From Macrobrachium rosenbergii (lineage: Eukaryota > Arthropoda > Malacostraca > Decapoda > Palaemonidae): a stretch of DNA of 64,000 nucleotides. The DNA is taken from contig NC_089761.1 of assembly GCF_040412425.1 (NCBI RefSeq), positions 21,863,644 through 21,927,643 of the forward strand, in the 5' to 3' direction. The notes beneath the pieces are model-generated. The model did not search any database. It was not told where the DNA came from and saw only the letters and a program-made list of their open reading frames with translations. Shown here one piece after another: positions 12,883 to 22,836 of the stretch. Position numbers and translations under genes: made by a program. Within the stretch, counting starts at the first letter, position 1; each line of letters opens with the position of its first letter.

Positions 12883-15800
12883 TGATATTATATTGATATG
12901 TACTGTATATGGTTGCATGCAATGGGAACTTACCTTGAAAACTGATTATATCTGACTCTTAGGCCAAGTCCAGTAAACATATGCAAAGGTGTAGGCTGAA
13001 GGCCTGCTTCAGAAGGCAGGGGAGAGGAAGTTTCAGGTAAACACTTAGGTTTTCACTTACATGAGTATATTTACATTAAATACATATCAGAAGAAATGAA
13101 GCGTGTATTTGGACAGGTAAACAGATCCCTGCTGTTTCCAAGGGAGTAACAAACAACTGGGGCATTTTCCCTGACGTAACTCAAAAGGGCCACTTCAAAG
13201 GGGCACCGCAGAGGTAGGGAAGCAGGGGTTATACCACTGCGCACACAAGATGATGCTCAGATCCACAGCAGGTAACTCCTATCTGTAACTGGAATACACC
13301 TGGTTACGTAGGTGTATTGGAAGCATAATAAAGGAATCGAGGGCGTGCACGGAAGGTGGCTAAAAAAGGTCCTCAATTCTGGTGACTCTAATTACAAACA
13401 ATAAACAAATAATTCACTTCACTGTAAGTTATCGTTACGTTAACGCAATTTAAAGTAATACAGGTCTCACTGTGGTATACCACTTTAGAAAGGAAACAGG
13501 AAAAAACAGTAGAAGGCTCATAGATGCGTGACTGACTTAAGAACCTTAGTCTCTTTAGATTACCTTTGCCAAGAGATGGCTTACTCGTCCCCAGGGTGAG
13601 GGGCTGATGGTGGAGGGTAGCATTAAGGGCTTCACTACAAAAGGGGCAGCTTAAGGAGCAGAGTGGAGGACCAAGTGTTCTGGGATAGGTCCAACGTCTT
13701 CTGAGGAAGGTCAGGCCTTCACTCATCCTTTTAAGCCCTCGTAAGGATTACGTCGCTGTTCATTCCAGACGGTGCTACTGTCATTCGCCTGGTGTCCCGT
13801 TTTTTATGCGATCCGCATGTGGGGCATGTGGTCATTCAACCAGGTGTTCAAGATGGCACCCAGCACGTGGTCCACTGCTAGGCGTGGCACCACTTTCTCT
13901 TTTTGGCCTTCTTCCTCTGCTGGCTTTGCCTGCCTCAGGTGGGATTATCGTTCTCTGGATGACTCAGCACCTGAAATCAAGGACTTTCGGCAGTCTCTAG
14001 GGTAAGGAAGAATTAAAGGGTTTCTCACACAGGGTAGTAGTGAGGAGATGAATTAGGGACGAATTTCCACCCACAACTAACTTTAAGATAAAAGCAATAA
14101 ATGAGCCTGATTTCTAGGAAAGTTAAATTATTCTCATTGCAAAAAGTAAGTATAGCTTAGTTTTACTTCAGACCAGTGAGCTGATGAACAGCTCTCCTAG
14201 GGCTGGCCTCGGAAGGATTAGACTTATTTTACGTGGCTAAGAACCAATTGGTTACTTAGCAACGGGACCTACAGCTATTGTGGAACCGGAACCACATTAT
14301 AGCGAGAAATGAATTTCTATCACCAGAAATAAATTCCTCTAACTCTTCATCAGCCGGCCGGGGAACTGAACTACGGCCCATCGAGTGACAGTCCGCAGCT
14401 CTACCGGCTCACCCAACGAAGAGCTAATATTCTCATTGCAAGTTACGTTACATTCGTACTTGGAGGATGAGGTGGCATGTGCTAGGTTTACCTCCTGACA
14501 ATATTTGTGTGTGTGTGTGTGTGTGTGTGTAATGTTGTCAGTAGATTCTCAATTACTGTTCTGTTTAAACTCCAGTCGTTAGAAAATATTGAAGTTTATT
14601 CACATTTAAAATACTCTAATCCATCTTTTCATCAACACTTCTATGTGTCTATAAATCCATAAATTTGTAACTATACATTTTTGCTTTCCTCTGCATTTGC
14701 CAATTTCCTTTTAATTAGTCTTTCCAATCTAACTTTAGCAAATTTTGAATGTTTCACGATTTATCTCACAGAGTACTTGACTATGTCTATACAGTAATTG
14801 TAAAATGTAATGCTTATGCATTATAGATGAAGAAGTATGATTCCACAAGAACAGTAATTCCCACAGGTAACCTTCTCCCCTGTTGTCCCATACATCTTGC
14901 GCTTTCTAGAAACCTCTCCCATCATGAAGAACTACGATCTTTCATCGCTCATCACGTTCCTAACAGGTTCTGAACCTGTATCAGCAAGTACACTGAAAAA
15001 CATAGCTAAAAAGGTGAGAAGTAGAGGGCTACCATTATTCAGTTCCGGTCTGTTATGAATTTATTTTGTTTAATTGTCACTTTTCTATGTAAATTGTACT
15101 ATCTATAATTCATACAGTACTTAGAAACCAAATATGCGCCTACTACTATTACTGATCCATAAATTTTTAGTACATTTAAAAATACTATTGAAGGTAACCA
15201 TTTGTCTTCACTGCTATCTTATCTGACAATATATACTAAATTTCGCACATGAACATATTAATCCAGAATCTGATCCATCTTTCACCTGCAGAGTGGACGC
15301 ATGCCTATACAAGGCTGGGGAATGAGTGAAAGTAGTGGCATAGGATGTGGTAACTCCAGTGAGACGTATAGCAGAGAAGGCTGCATCGGAAAGTTTGCGC
15401 CGTTTTTCCAAGCAAAGGTGAAAATATGTTGTGCCTGACATGACAAACTTTTTGTTCTTCTAGGTTAGAATCAAGTGGTATCTCACAGCATACAGTGCTT
15501 CTTTAGCAGTTACAAGATAAATAGAATTATGTGTTATTTTTTCAAGGTTATTGATCTTGAAACTGGGGAAATGTTGGGAGAAGGACAGGAAGGAGAGTTA
15601 TGTGTAAGAGGACCTTCAGTCATGTTAGGTTACGCCAATAACCCCAAGGCCACAGCTGAGACCATCGACCCTGAAGGGTGGCTCCACACAGGTGACCTTG
15701 TGTACTTCGATGAAGAGGACAACTTTTATATCACGGGGAGGATCAAGGACCTTATCAAGGTCAAAGGATATCAGGTGAGATATCATCAGCAGTGCAGAGT

Positions 15801-16398
15801 CCTCTGATTTTATTTCTCTTGAAGAAATGTTCAAGTAAGGTACCTATTAAAATGTAAGGATTACAGCTGCACTTTACTCAACAAATTCTTTTTAAACATG
15901 ATTGAAGTGTAACAAATTAACATATAATTCTTTGATAGGCTAATTACTAAGGCCCATCACTTTTGCAAATTAGGCTGGAATGCTATGTTTTAAAATCATG
16001 TGTCTGTGTATATGCTAGGAGAGTATCTTAAGAATGGCTGAACTGGCTCTCGTGGCATTAGAGCGACATACAGTGGCACCTTGACTTAATGGACCTCGAC
16101 TTAACGGATTTCGTTACTTAGTGGACTCGCTGGTATATGCTAAATAAAGTAAAATTATTTTTAACTTAGTGGAAAGTCCAGTAATTATGATAGGGTTATG
16201 GATGGTGGATTGAGTGTGCCCAAGCAGACGACCTCTCGTCATCGGTGGCTAATCCACTAAGTATGCTAGGGGTACCGGACAGTGAAAAAACGAATACAGT
16301 ATATGAACACGACGAAGACTTTCCTGTTTGAGCTTCTGAAGGTGGACAGTGAACGAACGAAAGTGGGTATGCCTATGTTAGTGGACAATGAAAGATCT

Positions 16399-16453
<55 letters not shown>

Positions 16454-16986
16454 ACACGACAAAACTTTCCTTTTTGTTCCTGGAGGGTGGAAAGTCAACA
16501 AACGCACGCACACACATGACGGAAGATTTCCTGTTTGAGCCTGTGACCGTGGGTCCTTTGTTTCCAAGGTAACTGACCCAGCATGCCCGGCTGTTTGTAT
16601 GCTTCATTCGGCCAGTTGTCTGCCCAGTGATGAAACTTTGCTCTGTTATCAACTCGATCTTTTTCTGTTTGTATTTGAAAGAAGTATGTGCGGTTATTTA
16701 TCTCGTAAAAATGCCTTACTAAAATGTACAATATGATGACATAATTTAATGAACTTATAGTAAGTACAATGTTATATTTACGCATAATTTTTTAAGTGAG
16801 AGCATCACTGTTCTTCTCAGTTACGTGGCTAGAAATGCTGACATAACTGGTTAAATAAAGTGCAACTGCATGCAATCACTACAACAGTGATGCAAAAGTA
16901 TTGTTGTACTGTATGTACAGTAATATTTTCTGCCTATGTGAGCTTGTTTTGGTACGCAGACCTGCTTCATGTTGGAAACAACTGAG

Positions 16987-17029
<43 letters not shown>

Positions 17030-17199
17030 ATTATTTTTATTGACTGTGAGGTACTGAACGCAGTACAGCACTTGCTGTCCTTAATACAATACACTAATGT
17101 AGTGTTCAACATTTTTCAAGATATTCAAGATATTCGCACACGTAAGCATCGCGTTAGGGAGGGACTATGCACTTAAATGTGTTTGCTTGCCTTTTGTAT

Positions 17200-17235
<36 letters not shown>

Positions 17236-18392
17236 GTAAAGAATCTGAGACTATTCTTAAAAAGAAACAATGTTCTTTTTATATACTGTATAGGATTTGT
17301 ATCAAGTATTCTACTATACGCACATATCTTGCAAGCATAAGCAGGTACAGTTATGGACACGTATGGGTATTTAAAAGCAAATGAGTTTGCAGATATATCT
17401 CTAAATTCGAGTGTTGCGTAATTCAGTATTTAAAATTGAATGATAATTATAAAATACTAGTTAGGATAGGCTGTAAAGTGCTATATATGGAAATACACCA
17501 CACTTTAAGCTAAGGGAGTTGGCCCCATGGTACCCGATCGTGTAGGTCATGGCCAGTCTTCGTTACTTAGCAGATTTCTTTACTTAGCGGATTTCGTTAC
17601 TTTCGCTGAAGTGCCACTGAACTTATAACTGTCTTGATATGATTAACCTTCGAGGAAAAATCGGTTCAGATTTGACGATTTGTTGCAATGCAAATTATCA
17701 GCTTTGAACTGATTTCTCCCAAAATTTAATCATCACAGTTAAAGTACATATTCCAAAGTAGAGTCAGTTCTTCCACACCATAATGTTTCCATAACACAAT
17801 AATATGAAAATGAACAAATTTCTTACCTCAAGGCTAGGTACTGTATATTCGTTACTAAGGTATTAAACAACGCAAAGAATTCCAACGCGAAAGCTGACGA
17901 AGGGATGCTCAAGGACTAGCAATTTCTGCCGTTCCAGGTGGCTCCGGCAGAGCTCGAGAACATCATCAAGAAAATGGAAGGCGTGAGAGATGTAGCCGTG
18001 GCGGGGATACCCGACGACCGCTTAGGCGAAGTGCCGAGGGCCTGGGTTGTGCCAGGGACTGACGTTGTCTTAGACACGAAGGCTATTATCGAGAACGTTG
18101 CAGGTACTGACGAACTGACAGTTTCTTGTTAGCAGTGTAGACAATATCCAGATTTGCTTCGTTGTATTTTTTTTTTTATTTCATATTACAAAATGTTTGT
18201 CTCCTATATGATTCGCGGTAGCGATTATTTGAAGAGTCCTATTTCTTCATCCTAGCCCAAGTGATGCCCTACAAGCAACTGGCCGGAGGAGTCGAGGTCG
18301 TCCATTCCATCCCGAGGAACCACATTGGCAAGGTGCTCCGGAGGCAGCTCCGAAAGTCTTACGAGGATAAACCCAAAAAGTCTAAGCTGTGA
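8186..18392 (+). CDS. Peroxisomal acyl-CoA synthetase (4CL/luciferase-like), copy A
   Basis: Complete member of the ANL adenylating superfamily, predicted 551 aa, forming acyl-CoA from a carboxylic acid, ATP and CoA. The start ATG is at 8212; the exon opens at a splice acceptor (8186), so a non-coding first exon lies upstream. Coding exons: 8212-8346, 9257-9464, 9940-10142, 10682-10803, 11125-11308, 14867-15013, 15292-15417, 15547-15774, 17938-18103, 18256-18392. Motifs: P-loop [10 protein letters not shown] at residues 198-207; QGWGMSE near 340-346 where the family usually has YG(L/M)TE; HTGD with Asp 425; a hinge after [13 protein letters not shown]; Lys 532 in NHIGK; final SKL. The frame is unbroken. 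Introns carry a pogo-like element, tRNA-type SINEs and long simple repeats. The substrate cannot be inferred; it could be a medium/long-chain fatty acid or an aromatic acid. Confidence 0.93.
8362..9100. mobile_element. 739-base insertion in copy A intron 2, with tRNA-like part
   Basis: Flanked by GGATAAG at 8355-8361 and 9094-9100; the matching place in copy B (around 22980) has it once and no insert. The left 250 bases contain GGCCCCGTAGTCTCGGGGACC followed by a B-box-like GCGTTCGCTCC, suggesting a tRNA-type SINE, then a short TTTAAC repeat near 8595. The rest of the insert is unrecognised. Confidence 0.5.
9640..9925. repeat. Intron-3 block also found upstream of the start exon (copy A)
   Basis: AT-rich block containing AAAGTTATAACTTCT, GCCACCATCTTGAAT, CTTTGTCTCCATTTAAT, TGAAACGGGG and TCATTTGGACC, ending just before exon 4. 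Related blocks precede the start exon of copy A (7950-8150) and copy B (22445-22745), and exon 4 of copy B (23935-24225). Confidence 0.6.
11477..11569. repeat. (TA)n microsatellite, copy A intron 6
   Basis: Pure TA tract at the place where copy B carries the MITE plus TA tract. Confidence 0.95.
12808..12876. repeat. (AT)n microsatellite
   Basis: Pure tract inside the extra 2.9 kb of copy A intron 6. Confidence 0.95.
14165..14425 (-). mobile_element. tRNA-derived SINE in copy A intron 6
   Basis: On the minus strand the head reads GTGAGCCGGTAGAGCTGCGG (A-box-like) and then GTAGTTCAGTTCCCCGGCC (B-box-like), i.e. a tRNA-related promoter. The body holds ACGTGGCTAAGAACCAATTGG and GCGAGAAATGAATTTC when read on plus. 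Not present in copy B. Confidence 0.7.
14506..14530. repeat. (GT)n microsatellite, copy A intron 6
   Basis: Corresponds to the (GT)n half of the compound TA/GT tract of copy B intron 6. Confidence 0.95.
16405..16450. repeat. (CA)n microsatellite
   Basis: Inside the copy A pogo-like element; strongly reduced in the copy B element. Confidence 0.95.
16989..17025. repeat. (CT)n microsatellite
   Basis: Inside the copy A pogo-like element; copy B has only a few units at this place. Confidence 0.95.
17200..17232. repeat. (CT)n microsatellite
   Basis: Second CT tract in the copy A pogo-like element. Confidence 0.95.
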
Positions 18393-18731
18393 ATCGGTTG
18401 CGAAGGAGGAATGTCCCTTACCGTTTTGAATAGCTTCTTGAAACAACGGCGCTTATTTGTAAAATGAACTTACGCAATCTACAGAGGGGGTTCCCGTAAT
18501 AATAGTAAAAATAGCAGCAATCAAGACGATAACATATGAATAGCATACTGCCTTCATATCCTGTATAAATGTAGCAAACAACGATCGATTCCTAACTACA
18601 ATTTTCCTTTTCTTACCAATTAATGAACTGCTGTATCTGTATTTCCTTAAAATAACAACAAACATATACTTTCCGGTTAGAATGGGCGTACTGTTTGAAT
18701 ATAAAATATGCATTATGAGTTCAGGTCAAGT

Positions 18732-18737
18732 AATAAA
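18732..18737 (+). terminator. Polyadenylation signal, copy A
   Basis: AATAAA 340 bases after the stop in the same conserved context (GTCAAGTAATAAATTTA). Confidence 0.5.
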
Positions 18738-19199
18738 TTTACGAAAATGAATATGACCTTTATTCACTTCAACTTCTCTCAACCCATATGACAAATAAAA
18801 AAATAAATCTTGTGGCTACAACAAAATAAGAGTAAATGAAGGCATAATTTGTGGCACTTGATAGATTCATAATTATTCTGTGCAAACCTTCAGTGCAAAG
18901 ACGATAATATCTTGAATGACAAAAACTGAGTTTTGCAAAAGGGACAAATGTTTTAGTTCAAAATACATCATGAGGATCCTTCAACTACAGAAACTACTTC
19001 GTGTCCTCAAGTTGGATGTCGGTGAACCTACGTTTGCACTTGTGTCATCAAATCAGTAAATAAATAAAACCCCAATATTTGCATGAGTTCTTCACGTTAG
19101 GGAATGAAGTAAATGAAACCACATTACACGTTGGAATGTGCGTGAAAACAAAAAGAAAGGAAAGACGACACTGAATCTCGAATGAAAAAACACTCGAAC

Positions 19200-19203
<4 letters not shown>

Positions 19204-19264
<61 letters not shown>
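19204..19264. repeat. (GA)n microsatellite
   Basis: Downstream of copy A, homologous to the tracts after copies 0 and B. Confidence 0.95.
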
Positions 19265-19268
<4 letters not shown>

Positions 19269-19439
19269 TATTACAAAAGTGAAATCCTGAACCAGTGTTC
19301 AAGATGATACAATTAAAGCAGTATTTGACTCCCTCCTGAAGTTCCAAAGGATGAAAACCTACAAAAAATTACTAATTCAAAGTTCCACTACACACAGAAC
19401 GCACAGGAGGAATCTACCGCACAAGGCACAGCCTCCCCA

Positions 19440-19825
19440 GTATTACGGGCGTTGGGAACATCTGCCGGCATCTTTGTCATAGAAATATCGGGCTCAGGAA
19501 CACCAGACAAAGCTGGCGCTGCCTGAGGAGAGGTGGAAGTGTCACACACACAACTGGTGCAACCTACGAAGTGTCAGGAGCACCGGCCGGAGTTGGTGCA
19601 GGCTCCAGAAAGACAGAAACACCAGATAAAGCTTAAGCAGCCTCCAAAGAGGTAGGAGTGTCAGCTACAGCTGGTGCAGGCTCCAGAGAGACCAACACAC
19701 CACGTGTAACTGATGAGGTCTCCAGAGAGCTGGGAGTGCCAGGCATATCTGGCATGGCCTCCGAAGAGACAGGACTGCCTGAGACAACTGGCACAACCTC
19801 CGAAGAGGCAGGAGCACATATCACC
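19440..19825 (-). repeat. 48-base coding-like minisatellite in the A-B spacer
   Basis: Imperfect units of about 48 bases (16 codons) containing CTCCAGAGAG / CTCCGAAGAG and GGAGTGTCAG-like blocks. On the minus strand it reads as a Ser/Pro/Val-rich repeat (for example SSEAMPDMPGTPSSLE). Absent from the 0-A spacer. No start or stop context supports a gene. Confidence 0.55.
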
Positions 19826-20433
19826 CGTTCTTATGGAGCCGCATGGATGTCTGCTACCGAGTTAGCAGCAATCTAGAACCTTTTTTCTGTATTGAACAGC
19901 ATTAGGGGTGACACAGAAACTCAAAATCAATCGCCTAATTAAAGAAGACTTAATTGTGTATGAGATACTGTATGTTATACCGACGTCTGCAAGAAAATAC
20001 AAGGTAGTTAAAATGAAACTGCAGCTAAATGACAATACAGCAGGAATTAACAGACGTCCCATAGTATTAATATCATCATCATAATTGCCTCAAACGCCTC
20101 TATGAAATTCTGCCAATCGTTGCTATCCTGTACTTTATCTTCCACAACTCTCTACTCATTTCCAGCATCCCTTCTCATAGTTTTAATCTAAGTGGATTTT
20201 CGACTTCTGGTATCCACCAAAGCCCAAACGCACTGTTTTTTCCAGGAGGCTGTGCAAATGATCATTAATAATCAACAAGCAAAACAGAAAACTCCAGCCC
20301 GTGGGTAAAACAAAATTGCTAGAAAATTACCAAAATCATAAGTGAGTCAAGGGTCAGAAAGTAAAATACCAAGGAAAGCTTGTGCAATAGTGGACGACAG
20401 GGTCATCTGCGATTATCTTACAATCCGTGCCTA

Positions 20434-20661
20434 TCACAATAGGCTGAGTAAGTGTGTAATCACTGCACTCACCATTCTACCTGCAACAGTGTTTATGGAA
20501 TCAAGGTCTAGAGAGTACGTTGTGTGGAGCGAGTGAGTGACGAGCATCCAGGTACCTTCTAGTTGAGTATAGGCAATTACCAGTTCACCGTTACTAAAGG
20601 GTACTGGTTCCACAGAACCGGAACTTGTATCTTTTCTAAGTATATTGAAGAAGAGGACCAA
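20434..20661 (-). other. Counterpart of the shared spacer reading frame
   Basis: Minus-strand frame of 75 codons with NGELVIAYTQLEGTWMLVTH, SLHTTYSLDLDSINTVAGRM; colinear with the frame at 6087-5812. The frames differ in their start and end, which argues against a maintained gene. Confidence 0.25.
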
Positions 20662-21861
20662 GCCTTAACCTGTACTTTAGTTTGTGTAAATGTATGGTTT
20701 GTCAACATCACAGTGACCTTACGCCTGAGATAAATAACACACACTGGAAACTGTGCGGGGTTGAAGTTCGTTGTGTGCTGATCAGAGTCTACAGTCTATG
20801 ATACGATACGAACTGATACTCCCTGTTACATCTTCTAAAAGACGGCATAAAACAGTTATTTTGAATTGACTTGTGATATCCGGGCTACCGGCTTAGCCGC
20901 AAGTGGAGAGCAATGACAGGAAAGCCAAGAATTATTGCCTATTCGGTACCATCTTTCTCCTAGGGCCAGTGATGGGCAAGAAAACAACCAAACAGAGCTA
21001 CCAGCGAAGAATAAAATATTATCTTTCTCATATCACTTGAGGGATGTTTAAAATTTATGTTCAACTACAAACTTTATGCTTGTTATAAATTTGTGTCTGA
21101 AGAGGGGTGCTCAACTGACGTTCATGGGCCTAAATGCCGGATTTATTTATCCATTTATCCATTCATTATTTACGTAGCATATAACTGAGACCTTGATTCA
21201 GACAGCTGAACGCAGTGGCACGTATGTGAACTGATTTCTAGTTCCGAATAATGCTTACGGATCACCGTTATCTGATGATAAGCAATTTAACATTCAGAGC
21301 ATTATTCAACGAGTTACCCGATAATTTAACAAAAAAGGTAGAAGACTGAACCTCAAGTCTTGAGCACCAGCCATTCCCACAGAAAAGAAAAAGACTTAAT
21401 ACCAAAAACTCCATACGGCTGATTTAAAGAATCAAGATTTCAAAACGGTATTTTTGTTAGACGAAAATGTATTAGTATTACAGAAAGATTTAAAATATGT
21501 CTAACTGAAACTGAATGTAACACCGTATCATCCAAGATCTTGGTATCATCCAAGGTTGATGCCATATGGACTTTGGCATCATCAACACAACCATCTGTTC
21601 TTAGATCTTCTTCAACTTCACTCGACAACACGACCTCCAATTGGATTCCCAGCACGAATCCATAGCCAAAGACAATGGGAAGATGCCCAAGGTTAGATGC
21701 CGCGAAAAATACAATACAGATAAAATGAAATGCAACAATCAAAAGACGATTGGTGGAATTCGTAACACAGAAAAATTTATGTTCGCTAAATCAACTTGTT
21801 GTCAATCTTTAAAATTAGGATTCTGCTATTATCATTATTTTATCTAACATTATTCTTGGTT

Positions 21862-21921
21862 GTATATATATAATATATATATATACAGTATATATACACA
21901 TATATATATCATATACATACA

Positions 21922-21993
<72 letters not shown>

Positions 21994-22028
21994 TATATAT
22001 ACACATATATATATATCATATACATACA

Positions 22029-22113
<85 letters not shown>
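21862..22113. repeat. (TA)n array with repeated interruptions
   Basis: About 250 bases of TA in which a segment of the type ACAGTATATATACACATATA followed by ATCATATACATACAG occurs twice, so the array itself has been segmentally duplicated. Confidence 0.95.
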
Positions 22114-22116
<3 letters not shown>

Positions 22117-22265
22117 GACAGTGCTTGTCATTGACGACAGTGTTATTCATCACAAAGAGAAGCACACAATTAAAAAGTGGTCGAGTCCCTACCCTCTATA
22201 ATTACCCGAACGCTTTTTTTAAATTGTAAATTAGACCTTAAACTGGAAATGGCTCTAAGCTGAAA

Positions 22266-22297
22266 GTTGTTATTATTATTATCATTATTATTATTAT
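22266..22297. repeat. (TTA)n microsatellite
   Basis: Short ATT/TTA tract with one ATC unit. Confidence 0.9.
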
Positions 22298-22444
22298 ACT
22301 CTCACGCCGTTTGTAATTACTGGAAATTAATGGAAAATAAGATATCACGGTGTGTTTTGAGAGAGAAAGCGCATGGATTATTACCGTAATTGTTATTCTT
22401 ATTGCTATATTGTTGTATTATTGTAATTACTATTAATTAAATTT

Positions 22445-22745
22445 AGCAAACTCCATTCCTATCGTTGCGTCGAAACCGGTATACTGTACGTGTCACAACT
22501 ATGTTAGTAAAGTTATAACTTCTAAATTTATAACGTTTATCGCCATCTTGAATGTTCAAATTCATGTTTTCTATTAATCTTTGTCTCCATTTAATCGGTA
22601 ACTGTTCTAACATTCTGTACTGAAACGGGGTCTATCATTATTATTAATGTAAATAATCATTTGGACCTTAAAAGTGTATCTTGTCTTCACTATATCTGCA
22701 TTTCGAAAAAGATCAAAAGTACAGACGCAGACATTCATATATGTC
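22445..22745. repeat. Copy of the same block upstream of copy B start exon
   Basis: Same order of blocks (AGCAAACTCCAT, AAAGTTATAACTTCT, GCCATCTTGAAT, TGTCTCCATTTAATCGG, TGAAACGGGG, TCATTTGGACC) as in intron 3 of copies A and B. Confidence 0.6.
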
Positions 22746-22836
22746 TTTTCCACTCTCAATTGAACGTTTTGAACTCGTGCATTTTCTTCTTCTTTAGACA
22801 TTTCCAGAGCCACGAGAAGAGGTCACAACGGACAAC

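Larger units (their letters stand above)
11570..14505. other. Extra 2.9 kb in copy A intron 6
   Basis: In copy B the (TA)n tract passes directly into (GT)n and then into conserved intron sequence (26060-26100). In copy A the (TA)n (11477-11569) and the (GT)n (14506-14530) are separated by this segment. It contains another (TA)n (12808-12876), the tRNA-derived SINE at 14165-14425, and otherwise unrecognised sequence with no convincing coding frame. Confidence 0.5.
16071..17619. mobile_element. Non-autonomous pogo/Tigger-like element in copy A intron 9
   Basis: Terminal inverted repeats starting CAGTGGCACC at the left and ending GTGCCACTG at the right, with subterminal blocks of the type TTACTTAGCGGATTTCGTTAC. 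A TA precedes the left end. No transposase frame is seen; the interior holds (CA)n and two (CT)n tracts. The termini are typical of the pogo/Tigger branch of Tc1/mariner. The same element is at the same place in copy B but not in copy 0. Confidence 0.75.
18393..22809. other. Spacer between synthetase copies A and B
   Basis: Holds the copy A 3' UTR, (GA)n at 19204-19264, about 140 bases matching the 3' end of the Ig-domain gene, a 48-base Ser/Thr/Pro-type minisatellite (19440-19825), sequence homologous to the 0-A spacer (19840-21500), a 250-base (TA)n tract and the conserved upstream block before copy B. No intact gene recognised. Confidence 0.6.

Noticed and set aside
13772..14005. 77-codon frame in the extra part of copy A intron 6
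   Set aside because: No family resemblance, no counterpart in copy B and overlapping frames open in parallel; probably repeat-derived.
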